From positions 1 through 63,963 of the forward strand of contig CAMVRS010000005.1 in assembly GCA_947169935.1 (NCBI GenBank): 63,963 bases of DNA. Direction: 5' to 3'. The stretch's first letter is position 1. The number at the start of each line of letters is the position of its first letter. The stretch comes from an uncultured Lachnospiraceae bacterium (GTDB lineage: Bacteria > Bacillota > Clostridia > Lachnospirales > Lachnospiraceae). Below are positions 43,911-52,398 of this stretch, piece by piece. The notes beneath the pieces are model-generated. The model made no database searches. It worked only from the letters and a program-made list of their open reading frames with translations, and was not told where the DNA came from. A program made the translations under genes and the position numbers.

Positions 43911-44909
43911 ATGGGGTTAACAGAAAACGACATCATCAGTGTCATCATACCTGTTTACAATGAGGAAGCGCATCTTACGCGCTGCCTTGACTCTGTGTTG
44001 TCGCAGACCTACGGCAATCTGGAGATAATAACGGTAGATGACGGATCCACGGACAGGAGTCCGGAAATATTAAAAGAATATGCTGCGAAAGATAAGCGTA
44101 TAAAGATCATAAGCAAGGAAAACGGCGGGGCTTCCACTGCAAGGAACATGGGCATCGAAGCAGCTGAGGGAAGCTATATAGGTTTTGTTGATGCTGATGA
44201 CTGGGTGGAAGAAGGAATGTATGAGGCGTTATACGGTTACCTCAGTACAGAGGGCAGCGCCTACGAGTTGGCCAGGATCATGTGCCGCAGCTTTTCCGAT
44301 GACGGAAAGCTTATCGAAGAGCCAAAGAACGAAGACGGAAAAACTACAGTATTGAAACAGGAAGATTATTTCCGTGAGCTTGTTATGCATGAAGGCGTTT
44401 TCAGCCTGTGCAACAAATTATTCCGCAGTTCTTTCTTGAAACAGTACCGTTTCATGGAAGGACACAGGAACGAAGAATTCGAACTGATGCTGCGGCTGCT
44501 TAAAGGGTTATCTGCCGGAGTGCCTACTATCGGTTCGGTATTATACAATATTAATCTTCCGGTGCAGACGGCAGACGGCGGCGTATATAAGCAGCAGTAT
44601 TATGAGGACTGGATGTATAATGCTTTCACTGCCTGCCGTATAGCGAGGGATTATTATCCCGAATACTGGGAAGAGGGCAAGCGCCTGCGCCTTGTGCGGC
44701 TTCTGGATTATATGACCCATATGCCCATAGAGGAAATGAAAAAGGACAATGCTTTTTATATGCGTATGGAACGCTTTTTAAAGAGCGAGAAAAAAGAGAT
44801 AAAAAAGAACAGATATTTAAGCAGGAAACAAAAGAGTTATCTCTTCCTGCTCAGCACCTCGCCTGCGAGGATAAGGAAGATACAAAAGGCGGGACAGCGC
44901 AGACACTGA
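43911..44909 (+). CDS. Family 2 glycosyltransferase
   Basis: 332 residues, GT-A type. It has the classical blocks ISVIIPVYNEEAHL, TVDDGSTDRSP, NGGASTARNMG and FVDADDWVE (DxD). The C-terminal third has the CpsJ/EpsJ-like basic helical end. AGAGG precedes the ATG, directly after a hairpin repeat. It is probably the first gene after a transcript break or a leader-controlled segment. Confidence 0.94.
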   Translation: MGLTENDIISVIIPVYNEEAHLTRCLDSVLSQTYGNLEIITVDDGSTDRSPEILKEYAAKDKRIKIISKENGGASTARNMGIEAAEGSYIGFVDADDWVEEGMYEALYGYLSTEGSAYELARIMCRSFSDDGKLIEEPKNEDGKTTVLKQEDYFRELVMHEGVFSLCNKLFRSSFLKQYRFMEGHRNEEFELMLRLLKGLSAGVPTIGSVLYNINLPVQTADGGVYKQQYYEDWMYNAFTACRIARDYYPEYWEEGKRLRLVRLLDYMTHMPIEEMKKDNAFYMRMERFLKSEKKEIKKNRYLSRKQKSYLFLLSTSPARIRKIQKAGQRRH

Positions 44910-44911
44910 GT

Positions 44912-44941
44912 TTGACACTGTCCGGAAAATAATGATACAAT
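44912..44941 (+). promoter_or_regulatory. Promoter abutting the ABC exporter start codon
   Basis: Perfect TTGACA (44912-44917), 18-nt spacer, extended TGA-TACAAT (44936-44941), then 10 nt to the ATG. No Shine-Dalgarno is present. Confidence 0.75.
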
Positions 44942-44951
44942 CACGGGCTGT

Positions 44952-46694
44952 ATGATAAAGACACTGAAAAAACTGAATAAGCTGCTGGATAAAAAACAGA
45001 AGAGTTTCATGATGGTGCTGCTTCTCATGATGCTCTTCGGAGCTGTTCTGGAAACGGCCAGCGTAGCGATAATCGTACCTGTAGTGACTCTGTTGATGGA
45101 CAGTGATGCCATAACAGATAACGCTCTTGTTTCGGGTATATATGATTTTCTTCATTTCAGTTCACACAGGGCGTTTATAATTACCGTAATGCTCTCGCTG
45201 ATATTTATATTCATCTTTAAGAATCTGTATCTGTACATACAGCAGAAGGTGCTGTTCCGTTTTGTATATACCAACCAGTTCCGTACTTCGGAGCGCATGA
45301 TGAAGAATTACATGCGTAAGGATTATGAGTTTTATCTCAATGCAGATACGGCGGTGATACAGAGGAATATCACTTCGGATGTAAATAATATGTACGCCCT
45401 GATACTTTCGCTCCTGCAGCTTCTGTCGGAGAGCATAGTTTTTGTATTTGTGGTAGTGGTGCTCTTTATCGCGGATCCCGCAATGACCCTGATGATCGCG
45501 ACACTGCTTCTTATCACACTTTTTATCATCAAGTCGGTTTTGAAACCCCTTATGCATAAAGCTGGAAAGGATAACCAGGATTATTATTCGGATCTGTTCA
45601 AATGGATAAGCGAAGCGGTTACGGGTATCAAGGATATAAAGACCGGCGGCCGTGAACAGTATTTTATAGATGAATACATAAAGTGCGGAAACGGCTATGT
45701 CAATGCCGTTCAGAAGTATACGCTCTATAACAATATTCCCCGCCTTCTGATCGAAACGGTATGTGTTGTGGCCATGGTGCTTTACATGCTGATACTTATG
45801 TTATCCGGCAGGGACACATCCCAGATGATGGCGATAATCGGCGCATTCGGTATAGCGGTCATGCGTCTTATGCCCTGCGCCAATAGAATAAATAACCAGC
45901 TGAACAATATCGCATACTTTGAGCCTTTCCTTATGGGTGTATCCGATAATCTTCAGGATGAGATAAACATTGATATCAGTGAGAACGAATTTGATCCCGA
46001 TGTAAAGAAACTCCCTGTAAAGGAAAAGATCGAGCTTAAGGATATCTGTTATCATTATCCTAACAGCGATGTGCAGATATACGATCATGCAAGCCTTACC
46101 ATACCCGTCGGAAAGAGTGTGGGTATCGTGGGCAGTTCCGGAGCAGGCAAGTCCACGATAGTGGATGTGCTGCTGGGACTTTTGAAGATACAGGAGGGCA
46201 GCATCACGGCAGACGGCGCGGATGTGCTGGACGGGAAGAATTACCGCGGCTGGCTTAGAAATATCGGTTATATACCCCAGAGCATCTTTATGCTGGATGC
46301 CACCATAAGACAGAATGTGGCTTTTGGCGTACCTGAGGAAAAGATCAGCGAAGAGCGTATCTGGCAGGTACTTAAGGATGCGCAGCTCGATGAGTTTGTA
46401 AAGTCCCTTCCGGAAGGGCTTGATACAGGCATAGGAGAGCGGGGAGTACGTCTTTCCGGCGGACAGAGACAGCGTATAGGAATAGCCCGCGCACTTTACG
46501 AGGACCCCGAAGTACTGATCCTGGATGAGGCTACCAGCGCGCTTGATAATGATACGGAGAGCGCTATCATGGATTCCATCAACCGTTTCCAGGGCGAGAA
46601 GACCATGGTGATAATAGCCCACCGTCTGCAGACTATAGAAAAATGCGATATGGTATTCCGCGTTGAAGACGGAGCCATCAAGAGGGAGAGATGA
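44952..46694 (+). CDS. ABC exporter (PglK/MsbA-like, fused permease and ATPase)
   Basis: 580 residues. Six hydrophobic segments in the first 330 residues are followed by the ATPase domain: Walker A GSSGAGKST, Q-loop IPQSIFM, signature LSGGQRQRI, Walker B VLILDEATSALD and the switch His in IIAHR. In this cluster the likely job is flipping lipid-linked repeat units or exporting glycan, since no Wzx gene is seen. The start has no ribosome binding site and lies 10 nt after a -10 box. Its stop overlaps the next gene by 4 nt. Confidence 0.93.
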   Translation: MIKTLKKLNKLLDKKQKSFMMVLLLMMLFGAVLETASVAIIVPVVTLLMDSDAITDNALVSGIYDFLHFSSHRAFIITVMLSLIFIFIFKNLYLYIQQKVLFRFVYTNQFRTSERMMKNYMRKDYEFYLNADTAVIQRNITSDVNNMYALILSLLQLLSESIVFVFVVVVLFIADPAMTLMIATLLLITLFIIKSVLKPLMHKAGKDNQDYYSDLFKWISEAVTGIKDIKTGGREQYFIDEYIKCGNGYVNAVQKYTLYNNIPRLLIETVCVVAMVLYMLILMLSGRDTSQMMAIIGAFGIAVMRLMPCANRINNQLNNIAYFEPFLMGVSDNLQDEINIDISENEFDPDVKKLPVKEKIELKDICYHYPNSDVQIYDHASLTIPVGKSVGIVGSSGAGKSTIVDVLLGLLKIQEGSITADGADVLDGKNYRGWLRNIGYIPQSIFMLDATIRQNVAFGVPEEKISEERIWQVLKDAQLDEFVKSLPEGLDTGIGERGVRLSGGQRQRIGIARALYEDPEVLILDEATSALDNDTESAIMDSINRFQGEKTMVIIAHRLQTIEKCDMVFRVEDGAIKRER

Positions 46695-48316
46695 AGGAAA
46701 TTATCCTTAAATACAAAGATAAAGCGGTATACCTGATCTCGATGATGCTTTTTGTCGTTATCAGTTACATGAGCGTAAAATACTGTAATGCAGGGCATTC
46801 CTACGAACAGGATCTGCCTTTCCGTGTGGCATGCATAAGCATAGCGCTGATAGTGCTTATCAACCTGCCGCTTAAAGATACGCTGACTGTCTGGTCTGTG
46901 ATCTGGATCCCCATCTGTTATTTCATTACGCATGTCGGTTATGAAAAACACTGGATACCGGATAACTGCGATTACCAGTTTGTGGAGCTGATACGCCTTG
47001 GCAAGCTGGTAGCTCTTACCTGGGGTCTTATGATCATAGCCGTTATCAAGAATATAGTCAGGGAAGATCTGGTACGTAAATTCCTGGCGTGGATCAATGA
47101 GGCCGGCAGATTAAAGAAAACCGTTGCGCTGCTCTGGATCTTATATGCGGCTGTGCTCACGGTCATTAATCCCGGATATGAGTATGTGATAGTCTTCACC
47201 ATAGGTTTTCCCGCTGCCCTTGTGGCCTGCAGGGAAAAAGAAAAAGCTAAGGCGCTTTTAAACGCCTACCTTGACGGCATGCTTTTATGCTTCCTGATAC
47301 TATCCGTAAAATCCATGCTGCACCGGCCCTATGATACGGAGCGCTATCTGTTCTATTTTTCCAATGAGAATATGGCAGGCATGTATCTTTCCGTGATAAT
47401 GATCACCATGGTATACAGACTGGGGAAGGCATGGGCTATGGCAAAGTCACGCTTAAGGACGCTGTTTCTTATAGCAGGGCATTTGCTTATCGTATGGACC
47501 GGCGTTTTGGTGATGTTTAATTATACGCGTACCTATCTGCTGGGTATGGGCTTTTCACTTTTTGTATATTTCTGCGTACGCCTTTTTGTACACAGGGAAA
47601 AGAAAGCATTTCTGCTTCGTTTCTTCCTGCCGGTGATACTTATAATTGTCTGTTTCTATCCGGGATATCTTACTTTACGTTATCTTCCGGCATTTTCAAA
47701 CGATCCGGTTTATTTTACCGGTGAATGGGGGAATGATACCAGAGTACAGCCGGATGATCCCATAGATTCACCCCATTATACAAGTATCAAACGCTATCTG
47801 CGCCTGGCTTTCGGCAAGCTGGGTATCAGTCTGGACCTGGATGACGGGGAACAGAGGGAGGAGCAGTCTTCATTTGTTGAGATAGAAGAAGACCGCGATG
47901 TTTCCAATGGCCGCATGTTTGTCTGGAAGAATTTCCTGCAGCGCATGAACATAAGAGGCCATTATCCCGGACATATAGTTCTTGACGGAGACTGGGTAAT
48001 ATATCATGCCCACAATACTTATTTCCAGAATATGTTCCAGTTCGGCATACCCGTGGGTCTGTTCTTCGGGCTGCTGATACTGCTCACGTATATTTTTGCG
48101 GTGATATCTTTTGCAAAGAAGAGAAGCGGCAGCTTTGCGATGCTGGCCATGGGAAATATGATGGTGGCAATGCTGACGGAGTGGTCAGGACATCCGGCCT
48201 ATCCTTTCGGAATGTTTTTACTGCTGACGCTTCTCTGTCTTGTTTTCACGAAGACCGCCGATGAAAAGGCAGATGACAAAGCAGACGGTAGCAGCGAAGT
48301 CGCCGAAGGAAAATAG
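46691..48316 (+). CDS. Wzy/WaaL-like O-antigen polymerase or ligase
   Basis: 541 residues with about 11-12 hydrophobic segments. A long loop near residues 340-440 carries NGRMFVWKNFLQ and the conserved YHAHNTYFQNMFQFGIPVG block, typical of Wzy/WaaL (Wzy_C) enzymes, which use His and Arg there. Start coupled to the ABC exporter by a 4-nt overlap. The last 22 residues (TKTADEKADDKA...) form a charged tail whose coding sequence overlaps the end of the opposite-strand GT-C gene. Confidence 0.88.
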   Translation: MKEIILKYKDKAVYLISMMLFVVISYMSVKYCNAGHSYEQDLPFRVACISIALIVLINLPLKDTLTVWSVIWIPICYFITHVGYEKHWIPDNCDYQFVELIRLGKLVALTWGLMIIAVIKNIVREDLVRKFLAWINEAGRLKKTVALLWILYAAVLTVINPGYEYVIVFTIGFPAALVACREKEKAKALLNAYLDGMLLCFLILSVKSMLHRPYDTERYLFYFSNENMAGMYLSVIMITMVYRLGKAWAMAKSRLRTLFLIAGHLLIVWTGVLVMFNYTRTYLLGMGFSLFVYFCVRLFVHREKKAFLLRFFLPVILIIVCFYPGYLTLRYLPAFSNDPVYFTGEWGNDTRVQPDDPIDSPHYTSIKRYLRLAFGKLGISLDLDDGEQREEQSSFVEIEEDRDVSNGRMFVWKNFLQRMNIRGHYPGHIVLDGDWVIYHAHNTYFQNMFQFGIPVGLFFGLLILLTYIFAVISFAKKRSGSFAMLAMGNMMVAMLTEWSGHPAYPFGMFLLLTLLCLVFTKTADEKADDKADGSSEVAEGK

Positions 48317-49489
48317 TTTTTCGATTCTTTCCTGTATCCCGGCGAGAGCCGAAAAGCCATCCTGCAGCGCAAAGCCGTATACAAATACCGTATTTGCAAG
48401 CTGCAGCAGGCTGAAACAGATGTAAAAAGCCAACAGGGATTTTGAAGGTTTATAGATATACGCAAGGGCCAGCAAAATAAGGCCCGAGAGCATATAACGC
48501 TCATGCATGCCCGTTGCGAAGCAGAATACGGGAAGTATTAGCGAAGCCCCCAGCAGGGGGTATTTTTTTTCGTCTTTTCTGTAAAGGAAAGCCAGGATGA
48601 AGCACAGAAGCGTTATACCTATGATAGCCAGTTTTCCCCAGGTACCGCAGGGGATACCTATGAAGGTGGTGTCCATGCTGCACCAGCCGCGGTTTACCAG
48701 CATCCAGAAATTATAAGCCCCAACGCTTACATAGGGCATGCCGCTCTGTACGGAGAGATACTGCTTAAGCATCTCACCCAGTCCGAAGGGGAGGCTGATC
48801 AGGAGCATGGCGGCGATCACGGCCATGCCCCAGCCGATCACGGGGACGGTTCTGCGGTTGAAAAAACGATGTTTTTCAACCGCAGAACCGTCCCCGTGAT
48901 CGGCCGGAAATACCTGCTCAAAGACAGCAACCATCAGTACAGGCGCAAAAGTAAGAGTCTGCTGCTTCAGCATCAGTCCTGCGCCAAAGCAGATAAAAGC
49001 CTGCGGCAGTTTCTTTTCGCACAGGAATACACACATCAGTGCCACGGCAAGGGTGAATACGGCATCGGTCTGGCCCCACATGGAAGAGTTGTGTATCAAT
49101 GCAGGATTAAAGGTATAAGCGGCGGTGAATATCAGAGCCTTCTTATCGTCAAGCCGCTTTGAAGCAACATGCCAAATAAGACATGCACCGGCGATATCGC
49201 AGATTATGGGAGGCAGTTCTATGATCAGCTCCCTGAGGCCGGGATCGCTGATATTAAAAACCTTCAGGATAAGTCCCAGTACCCAGAGTATATACAGATA
49301 AAGCGGAGGATAGGGCCACTGCACTTCGGGACCGTAAAAGTGAGCAAATCCGGTCTCCACTATGCGCTGCGCCCAGTCCTTCATGGTCTCAGGATAAGGC
49401 GGATAGCTGTATCCCAGTATAAGCCTGAGCAGCAGTCCTGCTCCCAGTATTATGATCAGTATGGTGTTTGTACGCTTATTTTTGCTCAT
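48218..49489 (-). CDS. GT-C type membrane glycosyltransferase with palindrome-encoded insert
   Basis: 423 residues with about ten hydrophobic segments. The first extracytoplasmic loop has YPPYPETMKDWAQRI, with FYGPEVQWPYPPLYLYIL after it; this resembles polyprenyl-phosphate mannosyl/hexosyltransferases (GT39/GT87-like), with an acidic catalytic residue in that loop. The donor would be a polyprenyl-phosphate sugar. Residues about 196-219 are encoded by a 72-bp perfect palindrome and look like an insertion in a loop. The start has no ribosome binding site and lies 7 nt after a -10 box. The 3' end overlaps the Wzy/WaaL-like gene by 99 nt. Confidence 0.88.
   Translation of the reverse strand: MSKNKRTNTILIIILGAGLLLRLILGYSYPPYPETMKDWAQRIVETGFAHFYGPEVQWPYPPLYLYILWVLGLILKVFNISDPGLRELIIELPPIICDIAGACLIWHVASKRLDDKKALIFTAAYTFNPALIHNSSMWGQTDAVFTLAVALMCVFLCEKKLPQAFICFGAGLMLKQQTLTFAPVLMVAVFEQVFPADHGDGSAVEKHRFFNRRTVPVIGWGMAVIAAMLLISLPFGLGEMLKQYLSVQSGMPYVSVGAYNFWMLVNRGWCSMDTTFIGIPCGTWGKLAIIGITLLCFILAFLYRKDEKKYPLLGASLILPVFCFATGMHERYMLSGLILLALAYIYKPSKSLLAFYICFSLLQLANTVFVYGFALQDGFSALAGIQERIEKLFSFGDFAATVCFVICLFIGGLRENKTEKRQQ
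48833..48904. repeat. Perfect 33-bp inverted repeat (72 bp) inside a coding gene
   Basis: Arms 48833-48865 and 48872-48904 are exact reverse complements around a 6-nt centre. Each arm contains the block GGGGACGGTTCTGCGGTTG or its complement. The length is 24 codons, in frame with the GT-C gene. No second copy was seen in the window. Confidence 0.95.
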
Positions 49490-49496
49490 GAGGGAG

Positions 49497-49526
49497 ATTA
49501 TAATTCACTTCATTCGGGAGTGTCAA
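49497..49526 (-). promoter_or_regulatory. Promoter abutting the GT-C gene start codon
   Basis: On the minus strand: perfect TTGACA (49521-49526), 18-nt spacer, perfect TATAAT (49497-49502), then 7 nt to the ATG (49489). Confidence 0.8.
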
Positions 49527-49587
49527 TGGGTACCCGGGACTGTTATACGGAGGCCGGAGTATGGGGAGGCTGAGGTTCTTTAAGTAT

Positions 49588-49616
49588 TTGAAATTATCGC
49601 GGTTTTATGATATAAT
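49588..49616 (+). promoter_or_regulatory. Sigma-A promoter of citrate synthase
   Basis: TTGAAA (49588-49593), 17-nt spacer, extended TGA-TATAAT (49611-49616). The leader is about 28 nt and carries AAGGAGG before the ATG. Confidence 0.85.
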
Positions 49617-49650
49617 GCCCCTCAGTATTATGTTTTCAAGGAGGACGCAA

Positions 49651-51006
49651 ATGACTTATCACAAGACCATCATGGAATATGCCGAAAAGCAGGTACCTGA
49701 GTGTGTATCGCATGATACGATCTCTGACGAGCTGTTTGCAAAGTACGGGGTTAACAGAGGACTGAGAGATATCAACGGAAAGGGCGTACTTACCGGCCTG
49801 ACAAATATCTCAAAGATAGTCTCTTTTAAGGAACTGGGAGAAGGAAAGCGCCAGCCCTGTGACGGCGAGCTCTGGTACAGAGGCTATAATGTGCGGGACC
49901 TGGTCAGCACACTGGCAGGGCCGGGAAAGCGTTTCGGTTTTGAAAGGACCGCATATCTGCTGCTTTTTGGCGAACTTCCCAATGAAGAGCAGGAGGCGGA
50001 TTTCTTCAAGCACCTGGCAAAGAGCCGTTCACTCCCCACCAATTTTACACGTGACGTTATCATGAAAGCGCCGGGCAGCGATATCATGAGCAGCATGACC
50101 AGGAGCATACTGACCCTGGCCAGCTATGATCCGGAGGCGCTTTCTTCCACGCTTGCCGATAATCTGAGGCAGTGCATAATGCTGATAGCCACTTTCCCTA
50201 TGCTGGCGGCATACGGCTATCATGCATATAATCATTATGAGAACAATGCCAGCATGTATATCCATCGTCCCATGCCCAGAAAGAGCACGGCAGAGAATCT
50301 GCTGCGTATGTTAAGGCCGGACGGCAGCTTCACCCAGACAGAGGCGGAAGTCCTGGATGTGGCGCTTATGCTGCATATGGAGCACGGCGGCGGTAACAAT
50401 TCCACATTTACCACCCGCGTAGTCACCAGCTCCGGCGCGGATACCTATGCGACCATGGCAGCTGCCATGAGTTCTCTTAAGGGACCCAGGCACGGCGGCG
50501 CAAACATCAAGGTTATGGAGATGATGGACGATATCCGTGAGCATGTCCAGAACTATGAGGATGAGGATGCAATCCGGAAATATCTTACCAAGATGATCCG
50601 CGGAAAGGCCTTTGACGGAAAGGGACTGATCTACGGTATGGGACACGCGGTGTATTCCATCTCCGATCCCAGAGAGCAGGTATTTAAGAGCTTTGTTACC
50701 AGGCTGGCCGAGGAAAAGGGCCGCTGCGACGAGCTGATGCTCTATAATAATATCGAGAAGATAGCTCCCGAAGTAATAGCTGCGGAGCGTAAGATATATA
50801 AGGGCGTAAGCCCCAACGTGGATTTCTACAGCGGTTTCGTATACAGCATGCTGGGTATACCCGTAGAGCTCTACACGCCGCTCTTTGCCATCGCGCGTAT
50901 CGTAGGATGGAGCGCACACCGTATCGAGGAACTGGTGGGCAACGGAAAGATCATACGTCCTGCGTACTTAAGCATCATGAAAGAGCGCAAGATGGATAAA
51001 AAGTAA
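49651..51006 (+). CDS. Citrate synthase
   Basis: 451 residues. It condenses oxaloacetate with acetyl-CoA. The catalytic residues are in place: H245 in MEHGGGN, H332 in GMGHAVY and D391 in VDFYSG; GPRHGGAN and REQVFK also fit. The start at 49651 is set by AAGGAGG. No aconitase or isocitrate dehydrogenase gene is next to it. In a fermentative Clostridium its product most likely feeds glutamate synthesis. It has its own promoter and is probably monocistronic. Confidence 0.96.
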   Translation: MTYHKTIMEYAEKQVPECVSHDTISDELFAKYGVNRGLRDINGKGVLTGLTNISKIVSFKELGEGKRQPCDGELWYRGYNVRDLVSTLAGPGKRFGFERTAYLLLFGELPNEEQEADFFKHLAKSRSLPTNFTRDVIMKAPGSDIMSSMTRSILTLASYDPEALSSTLADNLRQCIMLIATFPMLAAYGYHAYNHYENNASMYIHRPMPRKSTAENLLRMLRPDGSFTQTEAEVLDVALMLHMEHGGGNNSTFTTRVVTSSGADTYATMAAAMSSLKGPRHGGANIKVMEMMDDIREHVQNYEDEDAIRKYLTKMIRGKAFDGKGLIYGMGHAVYSISDPREQVFKSFVTRLAEEKGRCDELMLYNNIEKIAPEVIAAERKIYKGVSPNVDFYSGFVYSMLGIPVELYTPLFAIARIVGWSAHRIEELVGNGKIIRPAYLSIMKERKMDKK

Positions 51007-51029
51007 TCCGGAAATTTGATAAAAAGAAT

Positions 51030-51073
51030 AGTATAGTAAAATGCATTTTAATATGCTATACTGTAAAATACAG
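51030..51073 (+). promoter_or_regulatory. Nested palindromes overlapping a probable promoter of the HDOD gene
   Basis: A perfect 14-bp palindrome TAAAATGCATTTTA (51037-51050) is flanked by AGTATAG (51030-51036) and CTATACT (51056-51062). The right flank contains an extended -10, TGC-TATACT (-10 hexamer 51057-51062). CTGTA-AAA-TACAG follows at 51061-51073. It looks like an operator over a promoter; the matching -35 box is poor. Confidence 0.5.
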
Positions 51074-51100
51074 AAAAATGTCTGATTAAGGAGGTTCATC

Positions 51101-52321
51101 ATGCTAGCTACACTGATACCTTTGTTTGACCATACAATGAGCGTCTGCGCGTATTCGGTGTTTGCGCAGAAGGATAATTTTCTTCTGAATCCCCGCCTGC
51201 TGGGGGTTGGGCGCTATGACGGCGCTGCCAATGTGGTGGGCTTCGAGATAATCGAGAGCATGGGCCTTGAGACCATGGCCGGCGACAAATTCGTATTTAT
51301 CGAGATGAACAATATCTCGATCTTTGCCGATATCGCCGCACAGTGTAATGCTCCTCACGATCGTATCGTTCTGCTGGTGGATAATGAGCTTCCGCCTGAT
51401 GAGAGATACACCGAAAGGCTCAAGGAATTAAAAGCCGAGAATTATAAGCTGGCAATACGCAGACTGCCTGTTGTCAGATTTGAGGAATACCGTCCGGTAC
51501 TGGCGCTGATGGATTTCATCATGCTCGACCATAAGAAGATCGATATCAGCAAGGCTAAGGTATACTTCTCAAAGGTATATCCCAATATCAAGCTTATTGC
51601 GGTTAACGTTGATTCACAGGAAGAGTACGACCGTTTGAAAGAGGGCGGCGGATACGATCTTTACGAAGGCCGTTTCTTCCGTATGCCGGTTACGAAGGGC
51701 AGGGAAGAACTGGCGCCCTTAAAGGTGAATTATCTCGAACTGCTCAAGGTTGTCAATGACGAGGACTTTGACTTATCGGATGCGGCGTCCGTAATAGAGC
51801 GTGACCCTGCGCTGGTCGTATCACTGCTGGCTATGGTTAACCGTATGACAGTTAATTCCGGCATCACTTCCGTAAAGCATGCGGCTGCAATGCTGGGCCA
51901 GAAAGAATTAAAGCGCTGGATAAATACCGCAGCAACTAAGGAGCTCTGCGTAGACAGACCCAGCGAGATACTGCGCCTGTCGATGATACGTGCCCGTTTT
52001 GCGGAAAACCTGGCACCTGTATTCAAGCTTGCAAGCCAGACATCGGAGCTCTTCCTCATGGGACTATTCTCCGTGCTGGATGTCATCATAGAAAAGCCTA
52101 TGTCAGAGGCTCTGGCAATGGTAAGGGTTTCAAACGAGATACAGAAGGCGCTGCTCCAGAAGGAAGGCGCATTTGCATCGGTATATGATTTTATGGTGCA
52201 GTACGAGAACGCATCCTGGCAGGAGGTTTCCAGGCAGATGGTTGTCGGGGACATAGATATGGATCTGGTCTTCAGAGCCTATGTGGACGCGCTCTGCTGG
52301 TTCAGGGATCTGTTTACCTGA
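51101..52321 (+). CDS. HDOD signalling protein with degenerate EAL domain (YuxH-like)
   Basis: 406 residues. The first about 200 residues follow the EAL barrel (FVFIEMNN..., MDFIMLDHKKIDI...) but lack the ExLxR and the metal-binding acidic set, so no c-di-GMP hydrolysis is expected. The last about 200 are an HDOD domain (DFDLSDAASVIERDPALVVSLLAMVNR...). Such EAL-HDOD proteins (YuxH, CdgJ type) act as signalling scaffolds, often in motility. AAGGAGG precedes the ATG. cheV follows after a hairpin. A nested palindrome lies in the promoter region. Confidence 0.87.
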   Translation: MLATLIPLFDHTMSVCAYSVFAQKDNFLLNPRLLGVGRYDGAANVVGFEIIESMGLETMAGDKFVFIEMNNISIFADIAAQCNAPHDRIVLLVDNELPPDERYTERLKELKAENYKLAIRRLPVVRFEEYRPVLALMDFIMLDHKKIDISKAKVYFSKVYPNIKLIAVNVDSQEEYDRLKEGGGYDLYEGRFFRMPVTKGREELAPLKVNYLELLKVVNDEDFDLSDAASVIERDPALVVSLLAMVNRMTVNSGITSVKHAAAMLGQKELKRWINTAATKELCVDRPSEILRLSMIRARFAENLAPVFKLASQTSELFLMGLFSVLDVIIEKPMSEALAMVRVSNEIQKALLQKEGAFASVYDFMVQYENASWQEVSRQMVVGDIDMDLVFRAYVDALCWFRDLFT

Positions 52322-52352
52322 TAAAGATCTTAATAAACCGAAAGATAAACTT

Positions 52353-52375
52353 ATCCCCTGCCTGAGGCGGGGGAT
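52353..52375 (+). terminator. Hairpin between HDOD gene and cheV
   Basis: A 10-bp stem (52353-52362 with 52366-52375, one G-T) and a 3-nt loop, followed by ATTATTAA rather than a T run. It is a partial terminator or attenuator; some read-through into cheV is likely. Confidence 0.5.
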
Positions 52376-52398
52376 ATTATTAAGAAAAGGAGAGAGCA

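Noticed and set aside
45801-46622. Open minus-strand frame of 273 codons inside the ABC exporter
   Set aside because: Fully antisense to a complete ABC exporter with all motifs; no start signal.
52322-52351. Possible sigma-D promoter before cheV
   Set aside because: TAAA followed by CCGAAAGATAA resembles the consensus only loosely, with bases inserted in the -10; not strong enough to call.
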